Both the position numbers and the translations under genes were made by a program. Shown piece by piece: positions 35,803 through 45,618 of a stretch of 64,000 nucleotides of DNA. Location of the stretch: contig NZ_LT906468.1 in NCBI RefSeq assembly GCF_900187125.1, forward strand, positions 3,100,001-3,164,000. The letters are read 5' to 3'. This DNA comes from Sphingobacterium mizutaii (lineage in GTDB: Bacteria > Bacteroidota > Bacteroidia > Sphingobacteriales > Sphingobacteriaceae). The notes below the pieces were generated by a model. The model saw only the letters and a program-made list of their open reading frames with translations. It had not been told where the DNA came from and did no database searches. How positions within the stretch are numbered: the stretch's first letter is position 1; each line of letters begins with the position of its first letter.

Positions 35803-37545
35803 CTATTTACTGTTTTCTTCCTTCAAATAATCCAAAAATTGAGATGGGGTAACTCCAGTACTCTTTTTGAAGGCTTTACTAAATATGCTATGCGATGAAA
35901 AGCCACTCACCTCCGCGAGATAAGATATTTTATACTGTTCAAACTTAGGCTCGTTCTTTATCCTTTCAATGATATATCGAACCCGAAGACCGTTGATATA
36001 ATCATTGAAATTCATCTCCTTATAGGTATTGATGATTTTAGAAAGTGTAATGGTATTGGTTTCCAAATAACTCGCTAAAAATGCTAAGCTCATTTTACTA
36101 TCAACAAACAGATCACCATCTTCAAAATCCTCTAATTTATCCAAGATTCTGCTGGCCTTCTCATCAATCTCCTTGGTTTGCGGAATGGCACTAGACTCCT
36201 CTTCTACTGCTTCCTTTTTATGGTCTGCAGCAACAACTTTACTCTTTTTATCCTTATTCAGTTGCTCCAGGTAATCGGAAATCTTTTGCTTATTCTTTTT
36301 GTTTTCCTTCATTTGATAGACCAAGACAATGGCTAACCCAGCGATTAGAATAGCAAAACCAAATAGGATATACCTCAACATGAAATTAGTGTTATCCTTT
36401 GCAGATATATCCTTCTGCAACTTACCAACCTCCAGATTATTGATAAAGGTATTGATGAAATTAGACCTTTTATTATCATTCAATGCTAGGTCCTCCTCCA
36501 TGAACAGGCCTGAATACCTCATCGACTTCTCGGTATCTCCAAGTTGCTTACTTGCCAAATAGGCATACCGATAAGATTCCATTTCATACTTGATGTAGTC
36601 TGCAACCAGCATTTGGTTTTGGATGGCATCTTCTAAATAATCAAGGGATAATTGATAATCTTCCAATTGATAATAGATCATGCCTAAAAAGACCTTCGAC
36701 ATATAGGCATATTCCTTAAAGTCCTTTCTTGCATTGATATCAATAACCTCTTTAAAAAAAGGAATTGCCTGATCAAATTCCTTTTTAAAGAAATGGTACT
36801 TACCTTTCACCAAAATCTCATGCACAAAAGTGGTTGTGGTATCTCCCTTAAAGTTTTCGGTATAGATATCCTCTACCATCTTCAGGTTCTTTTCAGCATT
36901 GTGGAAGTCCTCTTGGAGGATATATCCACAAGCAAGATTCACGGCAAGTGTTGCGATCGCATTTAGATGAAAACTCCTTTCCTCAACTGGTAGACGATCG
37001 TTTTTTAGGCCTTGCAATTCCCCAATCAGCTTCTCCAATTCATGGTTGTAAACATCAAAGTTTCCGCTTAAGTAGTAAAAATAATTGTATTCAGCATTGG
37101 CTAGGACGCGATCGATCCCAGGAGGATAGTCCTCGATAAACTTCTGGGCCCCAAGAAAGGCCTCTTTGCTCTTGGCGTAATCAGATTTTTTATAATAAAC
37201 TTCTGCAGCCCCCATTTTGGCAACAAATTGGTTGATGGGATCTTTAGTCTCAATAGAAATGGAATCAAGCTTATTCAAATATTTTAGGGTCCCATCCAAA
37301 TCACCTTTTCCGGCCAATAAATAATAGAACCAAGTAAAGACCTCCTTTTGTTGTTCAGGGCTTAATTTCTTTTTCTCTAAATATTCTAGATAAACAGTCG
37401 AGCGGGTTATATAGGCCTTATCCAGTAATTCATCATGAGAAAACTTACTTAAACTATCTGTTTTGTCTTGGGCATTTGTAACAAAACCCTGAAACATTAA
37501 GTTTACCAAAACTATCCAATAAAATATTGAAAATTTCTTTCTCAT
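35803..37545 (-). CDS. Membrane-bound AraC-type regulator with TPR sensor domain
   Basis: This 580-aa protein combines a signal peptide ('MRKKFSIFYWIVLVNLMFQG'), a TPR-like helical repeat domain over about residues 40-380, one transmembrane helix near 387-408 ('ILFGFAILIAGLAIVLVYQM'), a Lys-rich linker and a C-terminal AraC DNA-binding domain ('MSLAFLASYLETNTITLSKI', 'ISYLAEVSGFSSHSIFSKAF'). The layout puts the TPR sensor outside and the DNA-binding part in the cytoplasm. The start is ATG at 37545, which gives the signal peptide; the frame is open a further 22 codons. Such proteins are common in Flavobacteriia and Sphingobacteriia. Its ligand is unknown. Confidence 0.87.
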   Translation of the reverse strand: MRKKFSIFYWIVLVNLMFQGFVTNAQDKTDSLSKFSHDELLDKAYITRSTVYLEYLEKKKLSPEQQKEVFTWFYYLLAGKGDLDGTLKYLNKLDSISIETKDPINQFVAKMGAAEVYYKKSDYAKSKEAFLGAQKFIEDYPPGIDRVLANAEYNYFYYLSGNFDVYNHELEKLIGELQGLKNDRLPVEERSFHLNAIATLAVNLACGYILQEDFHNAEKNLKMVEDIYTENFKGDTTTTFVHEILVKGKYHFFKKEFDQAIPFFKEVIDINARKDFKEYAYMSKVFLGMIYYQLEDYQLSLDYLEDAIQNQMLVADYIKYEMESYRYAYLASKQLGDTEKSMRYSGLFMEEDLALNDNKRSNFINTFINNLEVGKLQKDISAKDNTNFMLRYILFGFAILIAGLAIVLVYQMKENKKNKQKISDYLEQLNKDKKSKVVAADHKKEAVEEESSAIPQTKEIDEKASRILDKLEDFEDGDLFVDSKMSLAFLASYLETNTITLSKIINTYKEMNFNDYINGLRVRYIIERIKNEPKFEQYKISYLAEVSGFSSHSIFSKAFKKSTGVTPSQFLDYLKEENSK

Positions 37546-37745
37546 GCACTGAACCTCAGTTAAATAATCATAGATATAGATGCCTTGAATTAATTTATTT
37601 ACGAAGAACAATGGTAACTATTCGGGCATTTACGTAAATATAATTTTTTTTACCAATTATGCTGTGTCTTCTATACAAATAGATGGTATTTTTAAAATTT
37701 TAATTAGATGTTTGGACATTTAATTAAAATTCCATTTTCAAAAGA

Positions 37746-40346
37746 TCAGGAACATTGTTTTATGCTCATCACCTTCTTCATCACGGCTGGCAATTGCAAT
37801 AAATCAAAGTCATGATCAAAGAGCAAGTATCTTTTTTCCCATTTATTGGAATACTTGTCCTTAAAATCTTTTTGGTTCTTATACTTCTTGTACTTCGGAA
37901 AGTTATTGGAAACAAAATTCATGATTTGTTCTGCAGCATTATCAGGCTGTTCAATCCCAACCAGAGGAACCATTCCTAAATTAATGTACCGATAGTCATG
38001 CGACTTAGCATATTCGACCAGCTTGACGATTAGTCCGTCCATACAGGCACTAGGAGCCTCCATTTTTTTCCTGAAAAGATCATAAGTGCATTCGTCCATC
38101 GCATAATCAGGAACAATATTTAAAAAGGAAACCACATTTCCATCTTTATCATGGATGCAAATGATATCCAAGGCACGGAGACTTTCCGTATCAAATAACC
38201 CTTGAGAAAATATTACTTCAGACCGATTATTGCCGATTAACCATTCATCAGAAACGGCTTTTAACTCCTTTAAGAACTTCTCTCCATGTGGTGCATTGTG
38301 AATCAAGGCATGGTAGCCGTTCTTCTCCAAAAAATTCATCCCATTCCGAAGGGATTTTCTAGCCTTTCCGTTCAAGGAAAATTGAGATATCTCCATAATC
38401 CCTTCAATCCCGATTAGCAATTTCTTCTTTCGTAGATTCTGGAAATTGAATAAATTATCTTCCGAAACACGAAAGTAAATGCTCTTTAAGCCTTGCTTGT
38501 GACAAAATTGGTCAAACTCCTGGATGATATCTTCTTTATCTGTCCAATGGCAGACTGGTTCATCCAAAACCACTGCATATTTATTGGCTACCCGATAGGA
38601 AACAAATCCTAAGGCAGAATCTGAAAAATACAGTTCCTTCTCTTTGGAGATCTTAAAATAATCCAAGGATGAATTCCCAAATTTATCTAAGAGCATTTTC
38701 GCCATGGCTTGCTCATCATGCCCATGGTCTTTTGCAATATATTTCTTCGATTGAAGGATCGTATAAAAAAACAAGATCCAACAAGCAAAACCCAAGACAT
38801 GGGTAATATGGAGAAACTCCCTCCCAAAATTTGTTTTAGGTTCCAATCCCGCATCCGAAAACAATAAAAATCCACGCAAAGCATATAGAAAAGATTCTTT
38901 CCAAGTGAAATCTATTCCGAAATGCCTCTTGTCAATAATGTAGAAGCTGATGGTCTCAAAAACCAAAATGGCGAAAAAAGAAACCAAAAAAGATAATATC
39001 CCTATCCGCACCCAATAGAAATTCGCCTGTATCCTGTATTCTTTCCTATTATAGATCAAAAACAGCAGAGTCATGGCAGCGACTATAGATTCCTCATAGT
39101 CTATCCCTTTCATCAAATGGCCAAAAAGCGACAAAACACAAAATATGGTAGCAAACCAATAGGCAGTCCTATAGCCTCTCAATAAATAAGTTGAACTGAC
39201 CAATAAACCAATGCCAATAATCAGGACCAGGAGCTTAGAAATCGATAAGGTCTCGGCTGGGAAATAAAACTTCTCAAGATGCAGCCTATCTGCAATGGGA
39301 GGTAGAATAACCGAAATAATATTGATAATGCCTAATAGGAAAATCATCACCGAAGGTCCTATTCGAGTAATCAATTGTGCCCCTTTCATGGAAAAAGAAA
39401 TAAATCCAAATACCAAAGGCAACCAAAATTCAAAAACCCTGTACAATAAGGTTATTCCAATGCCCGCCTCATGGCTATAACCAAATTTCTTGAAAATCAG
39501 AAACATGGAAAGCTCTACAGCACCCAAGCCACGCAGAAATGGAGACACGATCATCAATAAGGTAGAAATTATATAACCCAAAATCGCAGCCTCAAGCGAT
39601 AGAGGCAATCCTAAGGCTTTCATGGCGATCAAAATATGGAAGATGCCACAAAACTCTACCAGTACCGAAAAAAACAAGGATAACAACAGATATCCTTTAT
39701 CCACCTCACTTGTAAACAGATTTGATATTTGGATAACGGTTAAAGGGAACTTTTTTTCTAATAGTTGATAAATCTTGGTTTTATACCTGAAACAATAAAC
39801 AATATAGAATGAAACCGCTAAGATCACAGCCAAGATAAGGAAGGGGATCAATAGGTTACCAACCTGCCCACTCTTCCACAAGCTGTAGAGCATAATTGGA
39901 ATCGCCAGCAGAAATACTGAAAACAGCGCTAGGTAACCATAAAGAATGCTGGTTTGATGGATCTGCGTTTTATTGAGGTTCATTCGCCTCAACTGCGTCG
40001 TATTATAAGCCAAAGAAGAGATCCCTCCGGCTGGCAAAAAAACACTTAAAAAGTTCCGTTTCAGGAATAGCTCCAAGGCTACTTTTAAACTGATCCTCAG
40101 ACTCATCGCTCTAAAACTGGCTACATACATATAGGCTTCCATGAGGATAAAAAACAAAGTCAAAAGTACTCCAGCAATGAGCCAATAAACATTAGCGCTT
40201 TGTAAAAGCGGCATGATCTGTTCTATTTCCTTCTTCTGATCGCGGAAGAAAACAAAAGCCAATAAAATAATTAGTATACCTAAAAGTTCCTTCCAGTAGC
40301 GCAAAGGACTTATTTTCTTAAGATGTACAGCTATTCTTTTTGGCAT
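37746..40346 (-). CDS. mprF: MprF-like lysylphosphatidylglycerol synthase/flippase
   Basis: The predicted 866-aa protein adds an amino acid to phosphatidylglycerol and moves the lipid to the outer leaflet, lowering surface charge and giving resistance to cationic peptides. The N-terminal part (about 1-530) has 12-14 helices of the flippase type ('NFLSVFLPAGGISSLAYNTT'). The C-terminal 320 residues form the DUF2156 GNAT-like synthase with 'KSLRNGMNFLEKNGYHALIH', 'FDTESLRALDIICIHD', 'MDGLIVKLVEYAKSHDYRYI' and 'NLGMVPLVGI'. Length matches MprF. The amino acid transferred cannot be told. The NUDIX gene is divergent. Confidence 0.88.
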   Translation of the reverse strand: MPKRIAVHLKKISPLRYWKELLGILIILLAFVFFRDQKKEIEQIMPLLQSANVYWLIAGVLLTLFFILMEAYMYVASFRAMSLRISLKVALELFLKRNFLSVFLPAGGISSLAYNTTQLRRMNLNKTQIHQTSILYGYLALFSVFLLAIPIMLYSLWKSGQVGNLLIPFLILAVILAVSFYIVYCFRYKTKIYQLLEKKFPLTVIQISNLFTSEVDKGYLLLSLFFSVLVEFCGIFHILIAMKALGLPLSLEAAILGYIISTLLMIVSPFLRGLGAVELSMFLIFKKFGYSHEAGIGITLLYRVFEFWLPLVFGFISFSMKGAQLITRIGPSVMIFLLGIINIISVILPPIADRLHLEKFYFPAETLSISKLLVLIIGIGLLVSSTYLLRGYRTAYWFATIFCVLSLFGHLMKGIDYEESIVAAMTLLFLIYNRKEYRIQANFYWVRIGILSFLVSFFAILVFETISFYIIDKRHFGIDFTWKESFLYALRGFLLFSDAGLEPKTNFGREFLHITHVLGFACWILFFYTILQSKKYIAKDHGHDEQAMAKMLLDKFGNSSLDYFKISKEKELYFSDSALGFVSYRVANKYAVVLDEPVCHWTDKEDIIQEFDQFCHKQGLKSIYFRVSEDNLFNFQNLRKKKLLIGIEGIMEISQFSLNGKARKSLRNGMNFLEKNGYHALIHNAPHGEKFLKELKAVSDEWLIGNNRSEVIFSQGLFDTESLRALDIICIHDKDGNVVSFLNIVPDYAMDECTYDLFRKKMEAPSACMDGLIVKLVEYAKSHDYRYINLGMVPLVGIEQPDNAAEQIMNFVSNNFPKYKKYKNQKDFKDKYSNKWEKRYLLFDHDFDLLQLPAVMKKVMSIKQCS

Positions 40347-40511
40347 ATTATAAAAAATAAAACAATAATTTCCATAAAGCTAATTAGCTGGTATTTACAA
40401 TTAGTTAATATTTTATAATCTAATTATAAACAAATCTTTTCTTTAAAATTCCTTAATGGACTTTCCCTAAAATTTGTAACCTTTCCGTCTCAATTTAGTA
40501 TATTTACTCTG

Positions 40512-40907
40512 ATGATACATGTTGCTTGTGCCTTAATAGAAAAAGATCAACAAATATTGATCTGTCAGCGATCCGCTAAAATGAAATTGCCTTTAAAATG
40601 GGAGTTTCCAGGAGGAAAATTGGAAGACGGTGAAACCCTGGAAGAATGTTTAATGAGAGAAGTTTTGGAAGAAATTAATCTCAACATTCAAATCAATGAA
40701 CCCCTCAGTAAAGTTGAATACCATTACCCTGATTTCTCATTGACCTTATATCCATTTATTTGTTCCATTAAAAGTGGCAAGTTGAAAGCCAATGAACATG
40801 AGCAAGTTATCTGGGTAGATAGAACCGAATTGTTCCGTTTTGATTGGGCAAATGCCGACCTTCCCATTATTGAAGAATATATCAGAACCCGCCGGGAAGA
40901 GGTGTAA
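40512..40907 (+). CDS. NUDIX hydrolase, MutT-like
   Basis: This 131-aa protein likely hydrolyses oxidised nucleotides such as 8-oxo-dGTP, a MutT-type housekeeping role. The NUDIX box runs as G-x5-E-x7-R-E-x2-E-E in 'GGKLEDGETLEECLMREVLE', but the Gly usually two residues after the last Glu is an Asn. 'KWEFPGGK' precedes it, and 'HEQVIWVDRTELFRFDWANA' is the MutT-type tail binding the base ('DWAxAD'). Length fits the (d)NTP pyrophosphohydrolase group. It ends next to the first mosaic repeat region. Confidence 0.87.
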   Translation: MIHVACALIEKDQQILICQRSAKMKLPLKWEFPGGKLEDGETLEECLMREVLEEINLNIQINEPLSKVEYHYPDFSLTLYPFICSIKSGKLKANEHEQVIWVDRTELFRFDWANADLPIIEEYIRTRREEV

Positions 40908-41238
40908 ATTCCAAAGACAAAAAATCCAACTAGTTAATACCCCATTTTGTAGGGGCGAATTGAATTCGCCCGCTATATCATTTTTGACCAGTAAGATGGT
41001 CTGCATTAGCGTACAATTCCTGCACCTTTGGTTAATCCCACAGTGTCACCCTGAGCAGGAAAAATTTGGCCTAAATTTATTGGAAGGTGATGACAGCAAA
41101 GTGGAAGGCAAAAAAAACAAAATTTAGATTCTTCGTTACTTTTGAAGCGCAAAAGTAACCAAAACGCTTCGGCCCATTTAAGGTGGCTTTTCGCACGGGC
41201 TCCCGCACATGGATAGAATGCCTTGTTGTCGGGAATAT

Positions 41239-41281
41239 CTTTCAATAGATCATCCCATCAAAAGGGATGATCTATTGAAAG
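41239..41281. repeat. 18-bp-stem hairpin, copy 1
   Basis: Arms 41239-41256 and 41264-41281 pair perfectly with a 7-base loop (ATCAAAA). The homologous hairpin at 58254-58296 has a compensated base-pair change. Confidence 0.9.
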
Positions 41282-41507
41282 CATTCCAAGGCCAATCCCA
41301 TCGCACAGGCATCGGCATTCTATCCATTTTTCCGCCACTGGAAATGAGCCGTAGGCTAAAGGACTTCCTTCGGAAGGATGAATGTTTGTTAATTATCCGA
41401 ACCCCAATTGGGGGTGACATCTTTGTAGAAAATCAGATTGTAAACCGAATAACCCCTTTTGGGGTTCAATTATTTTAGCTGGCATGGCACGTTAGCCTGG
41501 AGGTAGC

Positions 41508-41545
41508 GCAAAAACGATGTTCGATTAATCGAACATCGTTTTTGC
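41508..41545. repeat. 38-base perfect palindrome, copy 1
   Basis: The sequence is its own reverse complement, with outer arms GCAAAAACGATG and centre TTCGATTAATCGAA. The same 38 bases occur at 52545-52582 and 58810-58847. Confidence 0.95.
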
Positions 41546-42004
41546 ATTAACCCTATATAGTTCAATACCAATTCTAAAATAATTCTGCCCTTCCAGGGCA
41601 GTAGTTCGACAAAAGAGAAATTATTCAGGAAAATAAATATAGCTCTAAATGCCTAGAAACACAGTTCTAACAAACTTGTTCATCGTACGCAGGAAGGGTC
41701 TCGGATCTTTACAAATAAGACTGCACTGGCGAACAGTTCCTGTACCTTCGGTACAGGATGACAAAATGTAGTAGACATTTGCGTACAGATTCTTCACTAA
41801 TCGTTCAGAATTTGAAATTCCCATAGAGGGATTCAGATCGCAGCAAAGAATCTATTTTTTGATTTTTTTAGAGGATTTTGTTCATTGCGAATCGTAAGAT
41901 GAGCTAACTATTTTTTATTAATTTTTGCAAGTTTAATAGAAATAAATCTATTGAGTGCTGATATTATTTTTAGAAAATATGCGGAGGACGAATACCAATC
42001 AAAA

Positions 42005-42038
42005 AACAAAAAAAAGCCAGCAAAAATATTTTGCTGGC
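42005..42038 (-). terminator. Terminator of hmgA-hppD-dehydrogenase operon
   Basis: Ten-base arms 42016-42025 and 42029-42038 (GCCAGCAAAA type) with a 3-base loop are followed on the minus strand by a long T tract. It lies 19 bases after the dehydrogenase stop codon. Confidence 0.9.
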
Positions 42039-42057
42039 CGCAACTATTAATCATCAA

Positions 42058-43302
42058 CTATAATAATTGTCTCAATGCTAATTCATAAGCTCTTGAAGAG
42101 ATATTTGTTTTAGTTTCGGGGTTATAGCTATGGATCTGTTCCAAAGCTTTGCGGATAACATCCGATACATCCTGAAACAAAGAATCATCAGAGATTTCAA
42201 TGTTAGGCTGCATCAAATAGGCAAAAACCCTCGCCATGCCACAATTGGCTACAAAATCTGGAATCACCGCAACATGCTGATCTGCATATTCCATTACAGG
42301 ACCATAAAAAATCTCACGGTCTGCAAATGGAACATTTGCTCCAGAAGCAATCACTTCTAACCCATTATCGATCATCTGTTGGATCTGTTCTTTGGAAACT
42401 AACCTCGAAGCAGCTGCAGGAATAAAGATTTCTGCAGGAATACTCCAAATCTTGCTATTGATTTCCTCAAATGGAACCATATCTTTGGAATAGAGCGAAT
42501 TTCCATTTCGGGTTAGCAACAAGGATTGGATTTCCTCTTCAGAAAAACCATCCTCTTTTATCAATCCTCCTACCCGATCGATGATCCCAACGACCTTCGC
42601 TCCTTTTTTGCTCAGATAAAATGCTGCCGAAGCAGCTACATTCCCCCAGCCTTGGATAATAGCTCTTTTACCGGATACTTGGCCATCAAATAGATCATAA
42701 TAATGGCCAACGGATTCTGCTACTCCAAATCCGGTGATCATATCAGCAACCTTGAATTTCCTTTTCAGATCTGGACTATAATGTGAATCTTCCAAAACTT
42801 TGGAAACACCATATCTCAACTGTCCAATCTGGTGGATACGCCCATTTTCGCGGATATCAAAATGACCATTCAAAACACCCTCTTGAGGATGCCACAAGCC
42901 AAATTGCTCCGTTAATGGAATGACATCATGGATTTCATCCACGTTCAAATCACCTCCCGTTCCATAATAATTCTTTAATAAAGGAGTTACCACTTTAAAC
43001 CAGCGTTCCAATACGCCGTGTTTTCTGGGGTCAGCTGGATCAAAGTTAATCCCTGATTTCGCACCTCCAATTGCAGGACCTGACACCGTAAACTTCACTT
43101 CCATGGTCTTTGCCAAGGATTCGACTTCATTCCTGTCCAATCCCGAACGCATTCTCGTGCCGCCTCCAGCAGCTCCACCACGCAAGGAATTGATCACAAC
43201 CCAGCCTTCGGCCTCAGTCTCGGTATCCTTCCATTCGAAAACAATCTCCGGTTGTTTCTGCTCAAACTCCTGCAATAATTCTTTCATAATCAATAGGTTC
43301 AT
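42058..43302 (-). CDS. Glu/Leu/Phe/Val dehydrogenase family protein
   Basis: An NAD(P)-dependent amino acid dehydrogenase of 414 aa. The N-terminal dimerisation/substrate domain has 'LRGGAAGGGTRMRSGLDR' and 'VSGPAIGGAKSGINFDPADP' (the substrate-binding Lys-rich region), then 'GTGGDLNVDE'. The Rossmann domain contains 'IIQGWGNVAASAAFYLSKKG'. Length is short of classical glutamate dehydrogenase (about 450) and near leucine/phenylalanine dehydrogenases. It is the last gene of the operon with hmgA and hppD, 12 bases after hppD, so phenylalanine, leucine or glutamate substrates are possible; a link to aromatic amino acid catabolism is inference. ATG 43287 is an alternative start. Confidence 0.88.
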   Translation of the reverse strand: MNLLIMKELLQEFEQKQPEIVFEWKDTETEAEGWVVINSLRGGAAGGGTRMRSGLDRNEVESLAKTMEVKFTVSGPAIGGAKSGINFDPADPRKHGVLERWFKVVTPLLKNYYGTGGDLNVDEIHDVIPLTEQFGLWHPQEGVLNGHFDIRENGRIHQIGQLRYGVSKVLEDSHYSPDLKRKFKVADMITGFGVAESVGHYYDLFDGQVSGKRAIIQGWGNVAASAAFYLSKKGAKVVGIIDRVGGLIKEDGFSEEEIQSLLLTRNGNSLYSKDMVPFEEINSKIWSIPAEIFIPAAASRLVSKEQIQQMIDNGLEVIASGANVPFADREIFYGPVMEYADQHVAVIPDFVANCGMARVFAYLMQPNIEISDDSLFQDVSDVIRKALEQIHSYNPETKTNISSRAYELALRQLL

Positions 43303-43314
43303 TTATATGATATC

Positions 43315-44442
43315 TTATAGGTTCCCTCTTTTCTCTTGTTCTCTTTCTATAGCTTCAAACAAGGCCTTAAAGTTTCCAGCTCCGAAGCTTTGAGCACCTT
43401 TACGCTGGATGATTTCAAAGAATAAAGTCGGACGGTCCTCAATTGGCTTGGTGAAAATCTGCAATAAATAACCCTCTTCGTCACGATCTACCAAGATTCC
43501 TAAATCTTGGATGGCCTTGATCTCTTCATCAATTTCGCCAACCCTTTCGGAAAGCATATCATAATAGGCCTCCGGAGGAGCTCCTAAAAACTCCACCCCT
43601 CTTTCTTTCAATGCCTTTACTGTCTTTAAGATATCATGGGTTGCCAAGGCAGCATGTTGAACTCCCTCACCCTCATAAAACTCTAAGTATTCTTCGATCT
43701 GCGATTTCTTTTTGCCTTCAGCAGGTTCATTGATAGGGAATTTCACGTAGCCATTCCCATTGCTCATCACCTTACTCATCAAAGCAGAATATTCTGTATT
43801 GATCTGTTTGTCATCAAAGGAAAGGATATTGACAAATCCCATAACATCTTGGTACCATTCCACCGTTTCGTTCATGCGATCCCAACCCACATTGCCAACG
43901 CAATGGTCTACATATAACAATCCGGTTTCCTCAGGATTATAGTCACTCTCCCATTTAACATAACCAGGCATAAATGGTCCGGTATAATTCTTACGTTCCA
44001 CAAACATGTGCACGGTTTCCCCATAGGTATAAATTCCAGCGGTGCGTACTTCCCCGAATTCATCTTCCTTTACCTCCAATTCCTGATAAACCTTTGCCCC
44101 ACGTTTTACCGTTTCTTGTAGGGATTTTTCAGCATCGTCAACCCATAATGCCAATATCTTAACACCATCTCCATGTTTCTTGACATGCTCAGAAATAGGG
44201 CTATCCGATTTCAAGGCGGTAGTCAGAATAATCCGGATTTTGTTCTGTTTAAGGACATAAGATGCTCTATCCCTGATTCCGGTTTCAGGTCCTGCATAAG
44301 CTTCCGATTGAAAACCGAAGGCTGTTTTATAGAAATGGGCGGCCTGCTTAGCATTCCCCACATAAAATTCAATATAATCCGTTCCATTGATAGGCAAAAA
44401 ATCTTGAGCCTTTGCTATCTTCTCTGCGAATGTTTGTGTCAT
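43315..44442 (-). CDS. hppD: 4-hydroxyphenylpyruvate dioxygenase
   Basis: This Fe(II) enzyme converts 4-hydroxyphenylpyruvate to homogentisate. The 375-aa protein has two VOC domains. Metal ligands are visible: His in 'LYVDHCVGNVG' (about 180), His in 'VQHAALATHDI' (about 263) and Glu in 'TLFFEIIQRKGAQSFGAGN' (about 341). The latter with 'GAGNFKALFEAIEREQEKRG' is the C-terminal signature. It lies 18 bases after hmgA and 12 before the dehydrogenase gene on the minus strand, so they form an operon for homogentisate formation and cleavage. Confidence 0.97.
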   Translation of the reverse strand: MTQTFAEKIAKAQDFLPINGTDYIEFYVGNAKQAAHFYKTAFGFQSEAYAGPETGIRDRASYVLKQNKIRIILTTALKSDSPISEHVKKHGDGVKILALWVDDAEKSLQETVKRGAKVYQELEVKEDEFGEVRTAGIYTYGETVHMFVERKNYTGPFMPGYVKWESDYNPEETGLLYVDHCVGNVGWDRMNETVEWYQDVMGFVNILSFDDKQINTEYSALMSKVMSNGNGYVKFPINEPAEGKKKSQIEEYLEFYEGEGVQHAALATHDILKTVKALKERGVEFLGAPPEAYYDMLSERVGEIDEEIKAIQDLGILVDRDEEGYLLQIFTKPIEDRPTLFFEIIQRKGAQSFGAGNFKALFEAIEREQEKRGNL

Positions 44443-44460
44443 AATATTTTTATTGATAGG

Positions 44461-45618
44461 TTAGTTTAACCATGATTTATAATAGTCCTGATCTTCAATC
44501 TGCAATGCCTCTTCGGTAAGCATCAATGGCCTAAACGGATCGATCATGACTGCCAGTTCTTCCGTTTTGGTCTGTCCTATGCTTTTCTCCACGGTGCCTG
44601 GATGTGGTCCATGTGGAATACCGCCTGGATGTAAGGTAATCTGTCCTCTTTCCACAGACTTTCTGCTCATAAAATCCCCATCCACATAATAGAGAACCTC
44701 ATCGGAGTCTACATTGCTATGGTTGTAAGGAGCAGGAATGGAATCAGGATGATAATCATACATCCTAGGACAGAAACTGCATAAAACAAAGGAGTTTGTT
44801 TCAAAGGTTTGATGTACTGGAGGTGGCTGGTGCAACTTACCGGTTATCGGCATGAAATCATGGATGGAGAATGCCCAAGGGTAATGGTATCCATCCCAAC
44901 CAACAAAATCAAATGGATGGGTTCCATAGACATAAGGATAAATTAATCCCTGTTTCTTGATCTTGATTTCAAAATCTCCTTTTTCATCAAAGGTTTTCAA
45001 ATTCTGAGGCCTACGGATATCTCGCTCACAAAACGGAGAATGTTCCATCAATTGCCCGAATTCATTTCTATATCTTTTAGGAGTTCGGATCGGTTCAAAG
45101 GACTCCACAATGAACAATCGGTTTTTATCCGTGTCAAAATCAATCTGATAGATAACTCCTCTAGGAATCACCAGATAATCGCCATAAGCAAATGGGAGTT
45201 CTCCATAGCCTGTCCTTAAGGTTCCGGAACCCTCATGGACAAATATCACCTCATCCGCTTGGCTATTCTTATAGAAATAGCTGTCCATGGATTTTTGTGG
45301 TGCCGCTAAGGATATATGTAGATCGGAGTTGACCAAGACTGGGGTCCTACTCTCTAAAAAATCTGCTTTAGGTTTCACCTGGAAACCTCGTAAACTGGTA
45401 TGCTTCAAATGTTTTTCCCTAGCAATTTTAGGGTTCACATCATAAGGTTCTCGGATTTCCTTTACGATGGTTGGTGGATAGCAATGATACACCAAGGAAT
45501 AAACACTCGAAAACCCATGGGTCGATACCAATTCCTCAGAAAACAATTCTCCATTGTCCTTTCTGAAAACTGTATGTCTTTTTGGGGGAATTTTACCCAA
45601 CTGATGATAAAGTGGCAT
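44461..45618 (-). CDS. hmgA: Homogentisate 1,2-dioxygenase
   Basis: The enzyme opens the ring of homogentisate to maleylacetoacetate. The 385-aa protein begins 'MPLYHQLGKIPPKRHTVFRK'. Cupin features are 'FVHEGSGTLRTGYGELPFAY', and the Fe ligands are His and Glu in 'YNHSNVDSDEVLYY' (about 295) and His in 'GIPHGPHPG' (about 333). The length is shorter than the human enzyme but normal for Bacteroidota. It is first in the operon hmgA-hppD-dehydrogenase and is divergent from the FAH-family gene. No maleylacetoacetate isomerase gene was seen in the window. Confidence 0.96.
   Translation of the reverse strand: MPLYHQLGKIPPKRHTVFRKDNGELFSEELVSTHGFSSVYSLVYHCYPPTIVKEIREPYDVNPKIAREKHLKHTSLRGFQVKPKADFLESRTPVLVNSDLHISLAAPQKSMDSYFYKNSQADEVIFVHEGSGTLRTGYGELPFAYGDYLVIPRGVIYQIDFDTDKNRLFIVESFEPIRTPKRYRNEFGQLMEHSPFCERDIRRPQNLKTFDEKGDFEIKIKKQGLIYPYVYGTHPFDFVGWDGYHYPWAFSIHDFMPITGKLHQPPPVHQTFETNSFVLCSFCPRMYDYHPDSIPAPYNHSNVDSDEVLYYVDGDFMSRKSVERGQITLHPGGIPHGPHPGTVEKSIGQTKTEELAVMIDPFRPLMLTEEALQIEDQDYYKSWLN

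Larger units (their letters stand above)
40908..42004. repeat. Mosaic intergenic repeat region 1
   Basis: About 1.1 kb without a credible gene. It holds a 19-base dyad (40953-40971) also found diverged at 57955-57973, a block at 41134-41466 repeated in direct orientation at 58149-58490, the 38-base palindrome at 41508-41545 with flanks similar to 52.5 and 58.8 kb, a GTACC/GGTAC mini-hairpin at 41749-41767, and a block at 41782-41860 repeated at 52837-52914. Open frames here (for example 41209-41478) follow the repeat and are not called. Confidence 0.88.

Noticed and set aside
41209..41478. Open frame of 89 codons on the plus strand in repeat region 1
   Set aside because: It lies within the mosaic repeat, covers both arms of the 18-bp hairpin and lacks coding-like composition; the same region reads in other frames too. 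It is kept only as a note in the repeat finding.
41134..42000. Insertion sequence with transposase
   Set aside because: No transposase or long coding frame was found in any of the three repeat regions; the repeats are better described as nonautonomous.
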